Below are positions 26,163 through 35,629 of a stretch of DNA of 64,000 bases, one piece after another. Origin of the DNA: Mangrovimonas sp. TPBH4. GTDB taxonomy: Bacteria > Bacteroidota > Bacteroidia > Flavobacteriales > Flavobacteriaceae. The notes beneath the pieces were generated by a model. The model saw nothing but the letters and a program-made list of their open reading frames with translations. It did no database searches and was not told the origin of the DNA. The DNA lies in assembly GCF_001280505.1 (NCBI RefSeq), contig NZ_LBIO01000039.1, positions 1 through 64,000 on the forward strand. Direction: 5' to 3'. Positions within the stretch are counted from its first letter, which is position 1. Every line of letters begins with the position of its first letter. Position numbers and translations under genes: made by a program.

Positions 26163-26618
26163 ATGAAGTACTCCACAAAAATTACGGTGGCCTTACCTTT
26201 GGATGAATTTCTTCATAAATTCAACAACACCGAGAATATGAAGCATTGGCAAAAAGGCCTTATTGCGGCCGAACATATTTCGGGTACCCCAGGAGAACTT
26301 GGCTCTAAAATGAAGCTGACCTACAAATTGGGCAAGCGGGTCATGGAACTTATTGAAACCATAACCCATGTAAATTTGCCATACGAACTGCATGCCACCT
26401 ACACCACACAAAGCATGCACAACATACAGGAAAACTACTTTAACCAAACAGAAGAAGGCCATACCATTTGGACCTCAGACAACGAATTTGTTCCTCTTGG
26501 GTTTACCATGAAATTAATGACCAAACTCATGCCCGGTGCTTTTAAGAAACAATCGTTGCAATACATGGAAGATTTTAAGAACTTTGCCGAAAAAGGAACT
26601 TCTGTTGCCAATGCGTAG
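26163..26618 (+). CDS. SRPBCC-superfamily protein
   Basis: A 151-residue protein starting at the ATG at 26163. It begins KYSTKITVALPLDEFLHKFNNTENMKHWQKGL, the first strand and helix of the START/Bet v1-like (SRPBCC) fold, then SKMKLTYKLGKRVMELIETI and a C-terminal long helix (MTKLMPGAFKKQSLQYMEDFKNFAE) that closes the ligand pocket. Ligand and function are unknown. Its end overlaps the next small gene by 8 bases, so the two are translationally coupled. Confidence 0.8.
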   Translation: MKYSTKITVALPLDEFLHKFNNTENMKHWQKGLIAAEHISGTPGELGSKMKLTYKLGKRVMELIETITHVNLPYELHATYTTQSMHNIQENYFNQTEEGHTIWTSDNEFVPLGFTMKLMTKLMPGAFKKQSLQYMEDFKNFAEKGTSVANA

Positions 26619-26850
26619 ATTAAAATTGATTTGGGATTTCCGAGGGCCTTCCGCCCTAAAGACCGCCCAACACCATGAAATCCATTTAAAAGAGTATATT
26701 CGCATGCAAAATCTGGATATCGAGATTACGGGTATTGAAACCTTATCCGATATGCATGCCATCGCCTTTTTGGTGGTGGACGAGTCCCAGATGAAACCTA
26801 TTCGAGATGCACTTAAACCTCACCGTGGTCAAGTGTACCAAAATCTATAA
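26611..26850 (+). CDS. Small conserved-looking protein of unknown function
   Basis: A 79-residue protein. The ATG at 26611 lies inside the end of the SRPBCC gene. It begins MRRLKLIWDFRGPSALKTAQHHEIHLKEY and has an alternating hydrophobic pattern, including a likely beta-strand AIAFLVVDE followed by MKPIRDALKPHRG. This could be a small ferredoxin-like alpha/beta fold. There is no signal peptide. It is followed after 9 bases by the M1 peptidase gene, so all three plus-strand genes may form one operon. I do not recognise the family. Confidence 0.65.
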   Translation: MRRLKLIWDFRGPSALKTAQHHEIHLKEYIRMQNLDIEITGIETLSDMHAIAFLVVDESQMKPIRDALKPHRGQVYQNL

Positions 26851-26859
26851 TTCCAAAAC

Positions 26860-28737
26860 ATGAAATATCCCAGTATTCTCCTATTTGCCATAGCTTTGTC
26901 ATGCTTTAACTGTGCTAGTGAAAAAGAACATATTGAAACCAAAACTTTTGTTGAGGAACCACATTCCTTTGCAGTTCCCAACAAAGCATACATAAATCAT
27001 CTAAATCTAGACATTGAAGTAGATTTCAATTCCCAAACTATAAAAGGATCGGCTACTTATGACATTACCAACAACAATGCGTCTGAAATTGTTTTGGACA
27101 GCAAGTTTTTGAATGTTAAAAGTGTTCTTGCAGATGGTGAGGAAACTACATTTCACCTTGGCGATTTCGATGAATTTTTAGGACAACCACTTCACATAGA
27201 TATTAAGAGCGATACGAAAACCATCACCGTGTTCTATGAAACTACCGAACAGACCGAAGCCTTGCAATGGTTAGCACCACAGCAAACAGCAGACAAAACC
27301 CACCCGTTTCTGTTCACCCAAGGTCAGGCTATCTTGACCCGAACTTGGATACCTATTCAGGACAGTCCGCAAATTCGCATCACTTACAACGCTACCGTAA
27401 AAGTACCAACTGAGCTAATGGCGGTAATGAGTGCCGAAAACCCTCAAGAGAAAAATCCAGAGGGATTGTATCATTTTCAAATGAAGCAACCCATCTCTCC
27501 TTACTTGATAGCCCTTTCCGTTGGAAATTTGGAATACAGGGCCATTAGCAACCGTACTGGTGTTTACGCTGAAACTTCTATGATCGACAAGGTCCAAAAC
27601 GAGTTTTCAGAAATGGACAACATGCTAAAAGCTGCCGAAGCTCTTTATGGTACCTATGCTTGGGAACAATTTGACGTTATTGTATTACCGCCTAGTTTCC
27701 CTTTTGGAGGTATGGAAAACCCACGCCTTACCTTTGCTACGCCTACCCTAATTGCGGGAGACAAAAGTTTAACTTCGGTGATTGCCCATGAATTGGCGCA
27801 CTCATGGTCTGGGAATTTAGTAACCAACTCAACTTGGAATGATTTCTGGTTGAATGAAGGTTTTACGGTGTATTTTGAAATCAGGATTATGGAAGCCCTT
27901 TATGGCAAGGAACGTGCCAATATGTTGGCCTTGATTGGTCGTCAGGATTTAGAGGATGAAATGGAAGATTTGAAAGACACACCCGAAAGCACCCAATTAA
28001 AATTGGACTTAAAAAATGAAAATCCAGACGACGGTATGAACAGCATTGCCTACGATAAAGGCTACCGGTTTTTAAGAACTTTGGAAGAAACTGTTGGCAG
28101 AGATAAATTTGATGTATTCCTGAAGAGTTATTTTACTACCAATGCCTTTACAACCCTTACTACCGAAGATTTTGTAAACTATCTTAACACACAACTTCTG
28201 GAGCCTAACAACATCACCTTCAATACAGAAGAATGGATTTACAAACCGGGAATTCCTTCCAATGCAGCTGTGATTACTTCTGATAAATTTAATACTGCAG
28301 AACGTACCTTGGAACAGTATTTAAACAAGAATGAAGTAGACACTGCCTTGACCAACAATTGGACCACGCAGGAATGGGTACATTTTATTCGCAATTTTCC
28401 TAAAACCATCACCTCACAACAAATGGCACTTTTGGACAATGCCTTTGACTTTACCAATTCTGGCAACTCCCATATTGCTATGGTTTGGTTTGAGCAATCT
28501 ATTCTTCACGATTACAGAGGTAACGATGTCGATAAAAATATTGCATCCTTTTTAAGCCACGTTGGACGTAGATGGTATGTAGAAACCTTGTTTAAAGCCT
28601 ATAAAAAAGCTGATAAAGTGGAGGAAGCTTTGTCCATTTACAGGGAAACACGAGGCAATTACCACTCAGTTACGGCAGGCACGATAGATACGTTGCTAGA
28701 ATATGAGCATGGAGAAACAGTATCTCAAATTGAATAA
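26860..28737 (+). CDS. M1-family aminopeptidase lipoprotein
   Basis: A 625-residue zinc metallopeptidase. The signal peptide ends in a lipobox-like segment (LSCFNC, Cys19), so it should be membrane-anchored outside the cytoplasm. The substrate motif GGMEN lies near residue 285. The zinc site is HELAH (His310, Glu311, His314) with the third ligand Glu333 in NEGFTVYFE. The arrangement and a C-terminal helical domain resemble leukotriene A4 hydrolase-like aminopeptidases. It probably trims peptides during nutrient uptake. The final codons form the left arm of a perfect 19-bp inverted repeat, with the stop codon in the loop. Confidence 0.93.
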   Translation: MKYPSILLFAIALSCFNCASEKEHIETKTFVEEPHSFAVPNKAYINHLNLDIEVDFNSQTIKGSATYDITNNNASEIVLDSKFLNVKSVLADGEETTFHLGDFDEFLGQPLHIDIKSDTKTITVFYETTEQTEALQWLAPQQTADKTHPFLFTQGQAILTRTWIPIQDSPQIRITYNATVKVPTELMAVMSAENPQEKNPEGLYHFQMKQPISPYLIALSVGNLEYRAISNRTGVYAETSMIDKVQNEFSEMDNMLKAAEALYGTYAWEQFDVIVLPPSFPFGGMENPRLTFATPTLIAGDKSLTSVIAHELAHSWSGNLVTNSTWNDFWLNEGFTVYFEIRIMEALYGKERANMLALIGRQDLEDEMEDLKDTPESTQLKLDLKNENPDDGMNSIAYDKGYRFLRTLEETVGRDKFDVFLKSYFTTNAFTTLTTEDFVNYLNTQLLEPNNITFNTEEWIYKPGIPSNAAVITSDKFNTAERTLEQYLNKNEVDTALTNNWTTQEWVHFIRNFPKTITSQQMALLDNAFDFTNSGNSHIAMVWFEQSILHDYRGNDVDKNIASFLSHVGRRWYVETLFKAYKKADKVEEALSIYRETRGNYHSVTAGTIDTLLEYEHGETVSQIE

Positions 28738-28757
28738 TCAATTTGAGATACTGTTTC
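28714..28757 (+). repeat. Perfect 19-bp inverted repeat spanning the M1 peptidase stop codon
   Basis: Left arm 28714-28732 (GAAACAGTATCTCAAATTG) and right arm 28739-28757 are exact complements with a 6-base loop. The TAA stop codon lies in the loop. No long T run follows, so it is not a typical terminator; mRNA 3'-end protection is possible. Confidence 0.9.
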
Positions 28758-28840
28758 AACAAAAACTTTACATTCTCTTAACATTGAAATTGAGAGCTTC
28801 CTAGCTTTAAATAGTAAATTTACAGTTCGAGTTAACCAAC

Positions 28841-29266
28841 ATGAGGCTATTCACCATTATAGCAGCCAAATACCGATTAACGACAAACTATATGAAACTG
28901 CAGCATACCGAGGATTTCTTAAAGAAATTCGACTACGATTACCTACGACAGGATAATCAATTAATTGTGAAAATGGAACCTTCACAACAAGTTTCCATAG
29001 ATTTTTCCAATCCAAAGAAAACAGTCATCACAAACGAACTTACACGATGGAATTTTTTGACCGGGATTTTCAATATGCAAATTAAAAATGCGGTTCTACT
29101 GAATTTAGCCTTGGGGTTAATTTTAAGTTTAGCCCTAGCCTTTCAAAATCTGGAAACAGGAATTTATGTATTCTTAATCTATGCCATTTGGATCTCGTTT
29201 TGGGCCGCTCACTACCTATCAAAATCCAAGACTTTAAAGGAAAATTTAAATCATTGGAATAATTAA
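28841..29266 (+). CDS. Small membrane protein of unknown function
   Basis: Up to 141 residues from the ATG at 28841. A second ATG at 28892 (MKLQHTEDFLKKF) gives 124 residues and may be the real start, since the first 17 residues look unlike the rest. The soluble N-terminal half is charged with a strand-like pattern. Two hydrophobic segments (about residues 83-103 and 107-125) make a C-terminal hairpin membrane anchor. I do not recognise a family. The following 209 bases have no gene. Confidence 0.55.
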   Translation: MRLFTIIAAKYRLTTNYMKLQHTEDFLKKFDYDYLRQDNQLIVKMEPSQQVSIDFSNPKKTVITNELTRWNFLTGIFNMQIKNAVLLNLALGLILSLALAFQNLETGIYVFLIYAIWISFWAAHYLSKSKTLKENLNHWNN

Positions 29267-29475
29267 TTCCTTGATATGGTACACTCATAAATTTCGTTTT
29301 TTCGGACTATTGTAAGAATTGCATTTCGTCGATATTTTTAACACCCAACTTCAATTCTTCTGATTTTTAATCCCTTTCGTCAATTATAAATCTTAAAAAA
29401 TTTATAAATCGATTCATTTGTTTATAAAATCCTAACAAACAATAGTGTTTGCTAGTAACTTAAACTAAATGAATC

Positions 29476-30414
29476 ATGAAAAACATGCCCAAAATCAACA
29501 AGTTCTTAGGGTGCTGTCTGTTGATTTCTATCCTAATGTTCTCTTGTCAATCTGAAGAATTACAGGACAACCAAATCCCTAAAAACATACAATCATTAAG
29601 CTTAGAAAAGCTAAATTCTGTAGACAAGGCGACCATGGCTTCATCTGCCATGCGCGAAGCCTATGTAGACTGCGAAACTACCTGTATTGTTGCCGGAAGC
29701 GGCAATTATTTTGCAATGGTAGACTCAGCCTCTAAAACTTCCGGCCAAAACATAAGAACAGTTAGCTATGAAGCCTATAACACCGAAACACAGTTTATAG
29801 TAAACGTATTATATGAGACAACCGGACCTAATCAATCCAATAAATATATACACATAATTCCAGGTATTGAAGGAGAAGAGCCTGTTGAAGTTAATGGTGT
29901 ATCCAATGGAGAAATGGTCACTTGGACTTATGCCTTGCCAATGGATTGGGAGGCCTGTGATCAAATTTCCTTTACAATTGAAGAAAATATCTTACCTGAA
30001 GGACAACAAACCATATTTGACAACGCAATAACTTATTCTTTAATAGGTATCTGCCCTTGTGAAGAAAGCTTTAGCTATGAGCATTTAGGAGACAACTCAT
30101 ATGTATTCACCTATTCCAACGTTGAAGCTATGGAAAATGCTGTTGTTCAATTTACTTGTCCTCACATTGTGGATTTTACACCATTAGATGGTAAAGAATA
30201 TTCCGTTAATCCAGGCAATGGTCCTGGAGCGCCAACGGTTCTAACCTGGATTGGCGATTTGGAAGCTTGTTCAGAAACTACATTCGCTATTGTTTTTGAT
30301 GCGGACTGTGATCAAAACAATGCGAATTTTGCCAATATTTTCACCGACTTTAAAGTGAATGGAGACTCTAAAAAAGGAGATGCTTCCAACATAAAATTTA
30401 TTTGCCCTGAATAA
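29476..30414 (+). CDS. Unknown lipoprotein with many cysteines
   Basis: A 312-residue lipoprotein. The signal peptide ends ISILMFSC (about residue 24). The mature part shows two similar halves: CETTCIVAGSGNYF, a strand-rich segment and WEACDQISFTIEE, then CPCEESFSYEHLGDNSYVF and LEACSETTFAIVFDADC. This suggests two related Ig-like domains, each held by disulfides. No enzymatic motif is seen. The family is unknown to me. It is a single-gene unit, closed by a terminator 24 bases downstream. Confidence 0.75.
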   Translation: MKNMPKINKFLGCCLLISILMFSCQSEELQDNQIPKNIQSLSLEKLNSVDKATMASSAMREAYVDCETTCIVAGSGNYFAMVDSASKTSGQNIRTVSYEAYNTETQFIVNVLYETTGPNQSNKYIHIIPGIEGEEPVEVNGVSNGEMVTWTYALPMDWEACDQISFTIEENILPEGQQTIFDNAITYSLIGICPCEESFSYEHLGDNSYVFTYSNVEAMENAVVQFTCPHIVDFTPLDGKEYSVNPGNGPGAPTVLTWIGDLEACSETTFAIVFDADCDQNNANFANIFTDFKVNGDSKKGDASNIKFICPE

Positions 30415-30437
30415 ATTCAGTACAAACTAAAATCTTC

Positions 30438-30468
30438 AAAGCCCTATCCTAATGTATAGGGCTTTTTT
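30438..30468 (+). terminator. Rho-independent terminator
   Basis: A 10-bp stem AAAGCCCTAT / ATAGGGCTTT with an 8-base loop and T tail lies directly after the cysteine-rich lipoprotein gene. Confidence 0.88.
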
Positions 30469-30553
30469 AATATCTAAAATTCATTTATACAATTTAATTC
30501 CGTAATTTTAAAAGACATAGATATTCACTCCCAAACCACAAAATTTATACTTC

Positions 30554-30895
30554 ATGAATGATTTTGTTACCAATTGGACCAAAGACGAATTAAAGGCATA
30601 CATCATGATTTTTTGTTCCCATGCCGATTTCAACGAATCTGAAGATGAGAAGGCATTTATTAAATCTAAAATCCAGGATTTGGACCTTGCAAGCATCCAT
30701 CGCGAATTTGACAAGGATAACGACTATCAAAGCATTCAAAAAATTAGATCCTCCCTTTCTTCCCTTAATTACAACCCTGAAGAGTTGGAGACCTTAATCT
30801 CTGAAATCAAAGAACTTTTCATGGTCGATGGCCATATTGACACCTTGGAACACAATCTGCTATTAGGATTGAAACACATTCTAAAGGATCCATAA
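30554..30895 (+). CDS. Small acidic helical protein, possibly TerB-like
   Basis: A 113-residue cytoplasmic-looking protein with no signal peptide. Its helices carry acidic signatures spaced like TerB-type domains: CSHADFNESEDEKAFIKSKI near the start and FMVDGHIDTLEHNLLLGL near the end (a D/E-rich loop followed by E about seven residues on, twice). TerB-like domains bind metal. The resemblance is visual only, so the assignment is tentative. It stands before the NADH dehydrogenase gene with a 164-base gap. Confidence 0.6.
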   Translation: MNDFVTNWTKDELKAYIMIFCSHADFNESEDEKAFIKSKIQDLDLASIHREFDKDNDYQSIQKIRSSLSSLNYNPEELETLISEIKELFMVDGHIDTLEHNLLLGLKHILKDP

Positions 30896-31059
30896 ATCGC
30901 AACTTTTTCAGCAAAACAGCTTACTATACGCACCTTAAGCCATAAAATATTTGCATTTTGAAAAAAGAGCTTTTCAATGTTATTTTTATGTTATCAAATC
31001 TTCTGTAGTTTGGCCATAGCCAATATCTTTGTAAGTACATTCAGATTATCCATTACATC

Positions 31060-32316
31060 ATGTCCAATAAAAAAACCGTCATCATTGTTGGAGGTGGCTT
31101 TGCTGGTTTAGAACTTATCAACCAACTTGGCAACTCCAACTATAATGTAATTTTGGTAGACACCAACAATTACAATTTCTTTCCACCTCTTCTCTATCAA
31201 GTCGCCGCTGGCTTTATGGAACCTTCAGCCATTAGTTACCCTTTTAGGAAAATATTGCGTTCAAAACCAAACGTTAAGTTTAGATTGGGTTCCTTAGAAA
31301 AAGTTGTTCCACAGGAGAACAAAATAATTGTTAGCAACGGTGAGCTTTACTACGATATTTTAGTGATGGCTACGGGAGCCGAAACCAATTTCTTTGGTAA
31401 TAAAAACATTGAAGAATACAGTTTGCCAATGAAAACCATTAGCGATGCCTTAGCCTTGCGGAATGTGATCTTCACCCGATTGGAACGCGCCACACGCCTT
31501 GAAAAAAGAAAAGACCGTAAAAAACTGCTGTCCTTTGTCATTGCAGGTGCAGGTCCTACTGGAGTGGAACTTTCCGGAATTTTTGCTGAAATGCGCGCTC
31601 ATATCCTAACTAAGGATTACCCCGAATTGAGTATGGACGACCTAGGTGAAATTTATCTAATTGACGGGCAAGATGCAGTATTGGCCGTGATGTCTGAAAA
31701 GACCCAAAAATACACCTATAAAAAACTGGAAGAACTTGGGGTTACCATCAAACTGAATACTTTAGTAAAGGACTTTAAGGATGATATTGTATCTTTATCA
31801 GACGGCACAGAAATACACAGCCGAAACTTAATTTGGGCTGCAGGAATTTCAGCCAAAACCTTTGACGGTTTTACACCTGAAAACTATGGTCCCGGAAGAC
31901 GATTAAAGACCAATGCCTACAATTTGGTAGATGGCTATGACAATATCTATGCGATTGGAGATTCTGCCTTGGTTTCAGGAGATTCCAACTATCCAAAAGG
32001 ACATCCGCAATTGGCGCAAACCGCTATTCAGCAGGCCAAGAACCTAGGGAAAAATTTATGTTCTACTAGCGAATGGAAACCTTTCATCTATAAAGATCTG
32101 GGCTCAATGGCCATTATTGGCCGCAACAAAGCCGTTACCGATGGTCCAGACCAAAAGTTCTTCTTTAAAGGATTTTTGGCTTGGTGTATTTGGATTTTCG
32201 TCCACATCATGTCTTTGGTGAACTTTAGAAACCGAATGCGCGCCCTTTACGATTGGATTGGATATTACATCAATAAAGACCAATCCTTCCGTATGATTAT
32301 CAAACCAAAAAAATAG
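31060..32316 (+). CDS. Type II NADH dehydrogenase (NDH-2)
   Basis: A 418-residue FAD-dependent NADH:quinone oxidoreductase. The FAD Rossmann motif VIIVGGGFAGLELINQL opens the protein. NNYNFFPPLLYQVAAG is the hallmark NDH-2 segment. The NADH-binding Rossmann motif FVIAGAGPTGVELSG lies near residue 165, and the FAD-binding YAIGDSA near 305. The C-terminal FKGFLAWCIWIFVHIMSLV should sit on the membrane. It passes electrons from NADH to menaquinone without pumping protons. A strong shared terminator follows. TATCTTTG at 31024-31031 could be its -7 element, without a clear -33. Confidence 0.93.
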   Translation: MSNKKTVIIVGGGFAGLELINQLGNSNYNVILVDTNNYNFFPPLLYQVAAGFMEPSAISYPFRKILRSKPNVKFRLGSLEKVVPQENKIIVSNGELYYDILVMATGAETNFFGNKNIEEYSLPMKTISDALALRNVIFTRLERATRLEKRKDRKKLLSFVIAGAGPTGVELSGIFAEMRAHILTKDYPELSMDDLGEIYLIDGQDAVLAVMSEKTQKYTYKKLEELGVTIKLNTLVKDFKDDIVSLSDGTEIHSRNLIWAAGISAKTFDGFTPENYGPGRRLKTNAYNLVDGYDNIYAIGDSALVSGDSNYPKGHPQLAQTAIQQAKNLGKNLCSTSEWKPFIYKDLGSMAIIGRNKAVTDGPDQKFFFKGFLAWCIWIFVHIMSLVNFRNRMRALYDWIGYYINKDQSFRMIIKPKK

Positions 32317-32342
32317 TTTAGTTCTTTTACCCACATAAACAG

Positions 32343-32374
32343 AAAAAGCGCGATGGATTCCATCGCGCTTTTTG
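32343..32374. terminator. Bidirectional terminator between ndh and guaB
   Basis: A 14-bp stem AAAAAGCGCGATGG / CCATCGCGCTTTTT with a 3-base loop serves the converging plus-strand NADH dehydrogenase and minus-strand guaB genes. Confidence 0.92.
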
Positions 32375-32393
32375 TTTTATATAATTGCTCGTA

Positions 32394-33866
32394 CTATCTA
32401 GAATAGTTAGGAGCTTCCTTTGTAATCGTTACATCGTGAGGGTGACTCTCGTTGATCCCTGAAGAGGTAATTTTCACAAACTGTCCTTTTTCTTTCAAGG
32501 TGTCAATATCCTTAGCACCACAGTATCCCATTCCGGCACGTAAGCCTCCAATAAATTGGTGGATACTCTCTACCAATTCTCCTTTGTAAGGCACACGTCC
32601 TACAATACCTTCTGGCACCAATTTTTTGATATCATCCTCCACATCTTGGAAATAACGATCTTTACTACCTTCTTTCATAGCTTCAACAGACCCCATCCCT
32701 CTGTAAGACTTGAACTTTCTTCCTTCATAAATTATAGTTTCTCCTGGAGATTCTTTAGTCCCTGCCAATAAAGACCCTAACATTACGCTATCTGCACCAG
32801 CAGCAATCGCCTTAGGAATATCTCCTGTATAACGAATACCTCCATCCGCAATTACAGGAACTCCTGAACCTTTAATGGCTGCAGCAACTTCCAACACCGC
32901 AGAGAACTGAGGGAAACCAACACCTGCAACCACACGCGTAGTACAAATGGAACCTGGTCCAATTCCTACCTTAACAGCATCAGCACCTGCTTCTACCAAA
33001 TATTTGGCAGCTTCTCCAGTAGCAATGTTTCCTACTACCACTTCCAACTGAGGGAACTTTTTCTTTACTTCTTTCAATACAGCAACCACACCTTTGGTAT
33101 GACCATGGGCTGTATCGATAATTACCGCATCTACACCTGCACTTACCAAAGCTTCTGCTCTTTCAACAGCATCGCCAGTTACTCCAATAGCAGCCGCCAC
33201 ACGCAAACGACCGTATTCGTCTTTGTTGGCATTTGGTTTTTGGGTTAGCTTGGTGATATCTCTAAAGGTAATCAAGCCAGCCAATTTATAATTGTCATCT
33301 ACAATAAGTAGCTTTTCAATTTTATGTTCTTGTAAAATGATTTCAGCATCTTTCAAAGAGGTTCCCACTCCAGCAGTCACCAAGTTTTCACTGGTCATTA
33401 CTTCAGAAATAGGACGACTATTTTTGTGCTCAAAACGCAAATCTCTATTGGTCACGATCCCTTTTAAGGTACCGCTATCATCCACGATTGGAATTCCTCC
33501 AATGCTGTGTTCCTTCATATATTGCTTTGCATCTGCAACTTTAGCTGTCAACGGAAGCGTCACAGGATCGATAATCATCCCATTTTCTGCACGCTTAACA
33601 CGTTTTACTTTAGCAGCTTGTTGCTCGATAGTCATGTTTTTGTGCAAAACACCAATTCCCCCTTCACGCGCCATGGCAATTGCCATTTTACTTTCGGTTA
33701 CCGTATCCATAGCAGCAGATACAATAGGTACATTAAGGGTAATGTTTTTTGTAAACTTTGTTTGAATACTAACTTCTCTTGGTAAGATTTCTGAGAAGGC
33801 TGGCACTAGAAGGACGTCGTCGTAAGTTAATCCTTCTCCTAGAATTTTATTTTGATGTGCTATCAT
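32394..33866 (-). CDS. guaB: Inosine-5'-monophosphate dehydrogenase
   Basis: A 490-residue enzyme that oxidises IMP to XMP, the committed step of GMP synthesis. The active-site loop GPGSICTTR holds Cys308. Two CBS domains (about residues 95-205) interrupt the barrel after [14 protein letters not shown], as in full-length IMPDHs. The IMP-binding DGGIRYTGD and flap motif [10 protein letters not shown] are present. The length is standard. A -7 element sits 27 bases upstream of the start. Confidence 0.97.
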   Translation of the reverse strand: MIAHQNKILGEGLTYDDVLLVPAFSEILPREVSIQTKFTKNITLNVPIVSAAMDTVTESKMAIAMAREGGIGVLHKNMTIEQQAAKVKRVKRAENGMIIDPVTLPLTAKVADAKQYMKEHSIGGIPIVDDSGTLKGIVTNRDLRFEHKNSRPISEVMTSENLVTAGVGTSLKDAEIILQEHKIEKLLIVDDNYKLAGLITFRDITKLTQKPNANKDEYGRLRVAAAIGVTGDAVERAEALVSAGVDAVIIDTAHGHTKGVVAVLKEVKKKFPQLEVVVGNIATGEAAKYLVEAGADAVKVGIGPGSICTTRVVAGVGFPQFSAVLEVAAAIKGSGVPVIADGGIRYTGDIPKAIAAGADSVMLGSLLAGTKESPGETIIYEGRKFKSYRGMGSVEAMKEGSKDRYFQDVEDDIKKLVPEGIVGRVPYKGELVESIHQFIGGLRAGMGYCGAKDIDTLKEKGQFVKITSSGINESHPHDVTITKEAPNYSR

Positions 33867-33892
33867 GATGCAATTACGGTTATAATTGCGTG

Positions 33893-33900
33893 CAAATATA
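33893..33900 (-). promoter_or_regulatory. Candidate -7 element of guaB
   Basis: On the minus strand TATATTTG (followed by GC) fits TAnnTTTG, 27 bases before the guaB ATG. No exact TTG is found at the right spacing. Confidence 0.5.
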
Positions 33901-33938
33901 CGACTTTTAATGACATTAAACTTTTAAATGAAGTTAAA

Positions 33939-34661
33939 TTATCGATAATGCTCTTGGCAATATTGTCTTAGGATTTGAAGGGCATAATTGTAGCGATTTT
34001 CTTCTAACGAAATGTCCCCTTCAAACCGGATTTCCTTTGGCACAATCACTCCATAAAACCCTTTTCCTTTGGCCATACGCTCAATGGTTTTTAAGGTAGA
34101 AGGATCGACTTCATCATAAATCTCACTTAGCCATACATGCTGTTCTTGATACAGAATTTGTTCATCCCAAAGGAGAGCATCATTTCCTTTTAGTATCTCA
34201 TTCGAGAAGTATAGAGTTCCCAAGGTTTCAAATGCACCGGCAAAAGCAGTTTGGCTACCTAGATAAGCGTATTTTTTGATATTCTTTTTCATGAATAGCC
34301 TATAAGGAAATGCCTTGATCAGCCGCAACCTGTTGGAAATAAAATGTGCCATTTTGGGCCAAACTACCTCATGTCCCTTGGCCTCTAAAGCCTCATATAA
34401 CCATTTATAAAAGTCTGTCCGCTCCCGAATGGATTCATACTCCTTTGGCAAGTTATGTTTCAAGTTGAATGCATTGGCTCGTTGCCAAGTTAGGGTATTG
34501 TACCTTCTGTCAGCTGTCAACCAATCCGAAGGAGCTAATGACTCTTTTCCTGTTTCCTTTTGAAAATCTTTAAGACATTTCCATTCCTTGGCCAGAACAG
34601 TATTTCCGAATACCAAAAACAGGATAATAAGGCTATAATTAAAAGTCTTTTGTAGTATCAA
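33939..34661 (-). CDS. Exported protein of unknown function
   Basis: A 240-residue protein. Its signal peptide (LIILFLVFGNTVLA) is translated from a TTG start at 34661; no ATG exists in this frame before the signal peptide and a stop lies upstream. The mature part begins KEWKCLKDFQKETG and is rich in aromatic and charged residues and helices (WQRANAFNLK, FYKWLYEALEAKGHEVVWPKMAHF). I do not recognise the family. It is downstream of the HMG-CoA lyase-like gene on the same strand, separated by 53 bases. Confidence 0.7.
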   Translation of the reverse strand: MILQKTFNYSLIILFLVFGNTVLAKEWKCLKDFQKETGKESLAPSDWLTADRRYNTLTWQRANAFNLKHNLPKEYESIRERTDFYKWLYEALEAKGHEVVWPKMAHFISNRLRLIKAFPYRLFMKKNIKKYAYLGSQTAFAGAFETLGTLYFSNEILKGNDALLWDEQILYQEQHVWLSEIYDEVDPSTLKTIERMAKGKGFYGVIVPKEIRFEGDISLEENRYNYALQILRQYCQEHYR

Positions 34662-34714
34662 TCTGAGCTTTGATAAAACCTAAAGATACTTAAATTCAAA
34701 AAACTTTTAATCCC

Positions 34715-35578
34715 CTAGTGATATACACTAAAAATCTTCGTAGCCTCGTTATGGGCACTTTCAAAACTCATGGCATTGAGGTTGGATTGCTTTTTAGCCG
34801 TAAAATAAGACAGTAATTTTTCTGTAGGCATATTTCCTGTAAGCTCGTCTTTTGCCATTGGACAACCACCAAAACCTTGAATGGCCCCATCAAAACGTCT
34901 GCACCCCGATTTAAAAGCTGCATCAACTTTTTCGAACCAAGTGGTAGGCGTGGTATGTAAATGGGCACCAAATTCTATGTTGGGATATTGTGGAATTAAA
35001 TGGGAAAACAAATACTCAATACTTTCTGGATTGGAGCTTCCAACAGTATCGCTCAACGATAAAATATTCACTCCCATTTTTGATAAAGCTTCCGTCCATT
35101 CGCCTACAATATCCACATTCCAAGGATCTCCGTAAGGATTTCCAAAGCCCATACTAATATAAACCACAACCTCCTTGCCTGCGTTATTAGCAATATCAAG
35201 GATCTCCTGTAAGGTCACTACGGACTCCGCAATGGTTTTATGTGTATTACGCATTTGGAAATTTTCTGAAATGGAAAACGGATAGCCCAAATATTGGATT
35301 TCCGGATGTTGGCAAGCATCAATTGCACCGCGGGTATTGGCGATAATAGCCAATAGTTTACTGTTGGTATTGCTTAAATCTAAACGCGATAACACTTCGG
35401 CGGTGTCTGCCATTTGCGGAATGGCTTTGGGAGAGACAAAACTTCCAAAATCGATGGTATCAAATCCTACCCTAAGCAACGACTGGATATATTGAACTTT
35501 CTTTTCGGTTGGAATAAAATCCTTAATGCCCTGCATGGCATCTCTAGGGCATTCTATAATTTTAACGTAGTCGCTCAT
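34715..35578 (-). CDS. Hydroxymethylglutaryl-CoA lyase family protein
   Basis: The ATG start at 35578 gives 287 residues; a TTG three codons upstream is less likely. The TIM-barrel features match the HMGL-like family: VKIIECPRDAMQG at the start, GFDTIDFGSFVSPKAIPQMADT, LSDTVGSSNP, FGAHLHTTP with metal-binding histidines, and the active-site loop GFGGCPMAKDELTGNMPTE with the lyase cysteine. HMG-CoA lyase splits HMG-CoA to acetoacetate and acetyl-CoA in leucine degradation. Other leucine genes are not adjacent, although a leucine-type dehydrogenase lies about 6 kb away. Confidence 0.88.
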   Translation of the reverse strand: MSDYVKIIECPRDAMQGIKDFIPTEKKVQYIQSLLRVGFDTIDFGSFVSPKAIPQMADTAEVLSRLDLSNTNSKLLAIIANTRGAIDACQHPEIQYLGYPFSISENFQMRNTHKTIAESVVTLQEILDIANNAGKEVVVYISMGFGNPYGDPWNVDIVGEWTEALSKMGVNILSLSDTVGSSNPESIEYLFSHLIPQYPNIEFGAHLHTTPTTWFEKVDAAFKSGCRRFDGAIQGFGGCPMAKDELTGNMPTEKLLSYFTAKKQSNLNAMSFESAHNEATKIFSVYH

Positions 35579-35629
35579 AAAAGTCAAAGATAGTAAAGTT
35601 CATGGTCTACTAAAACGTTTTCTTGTAAA

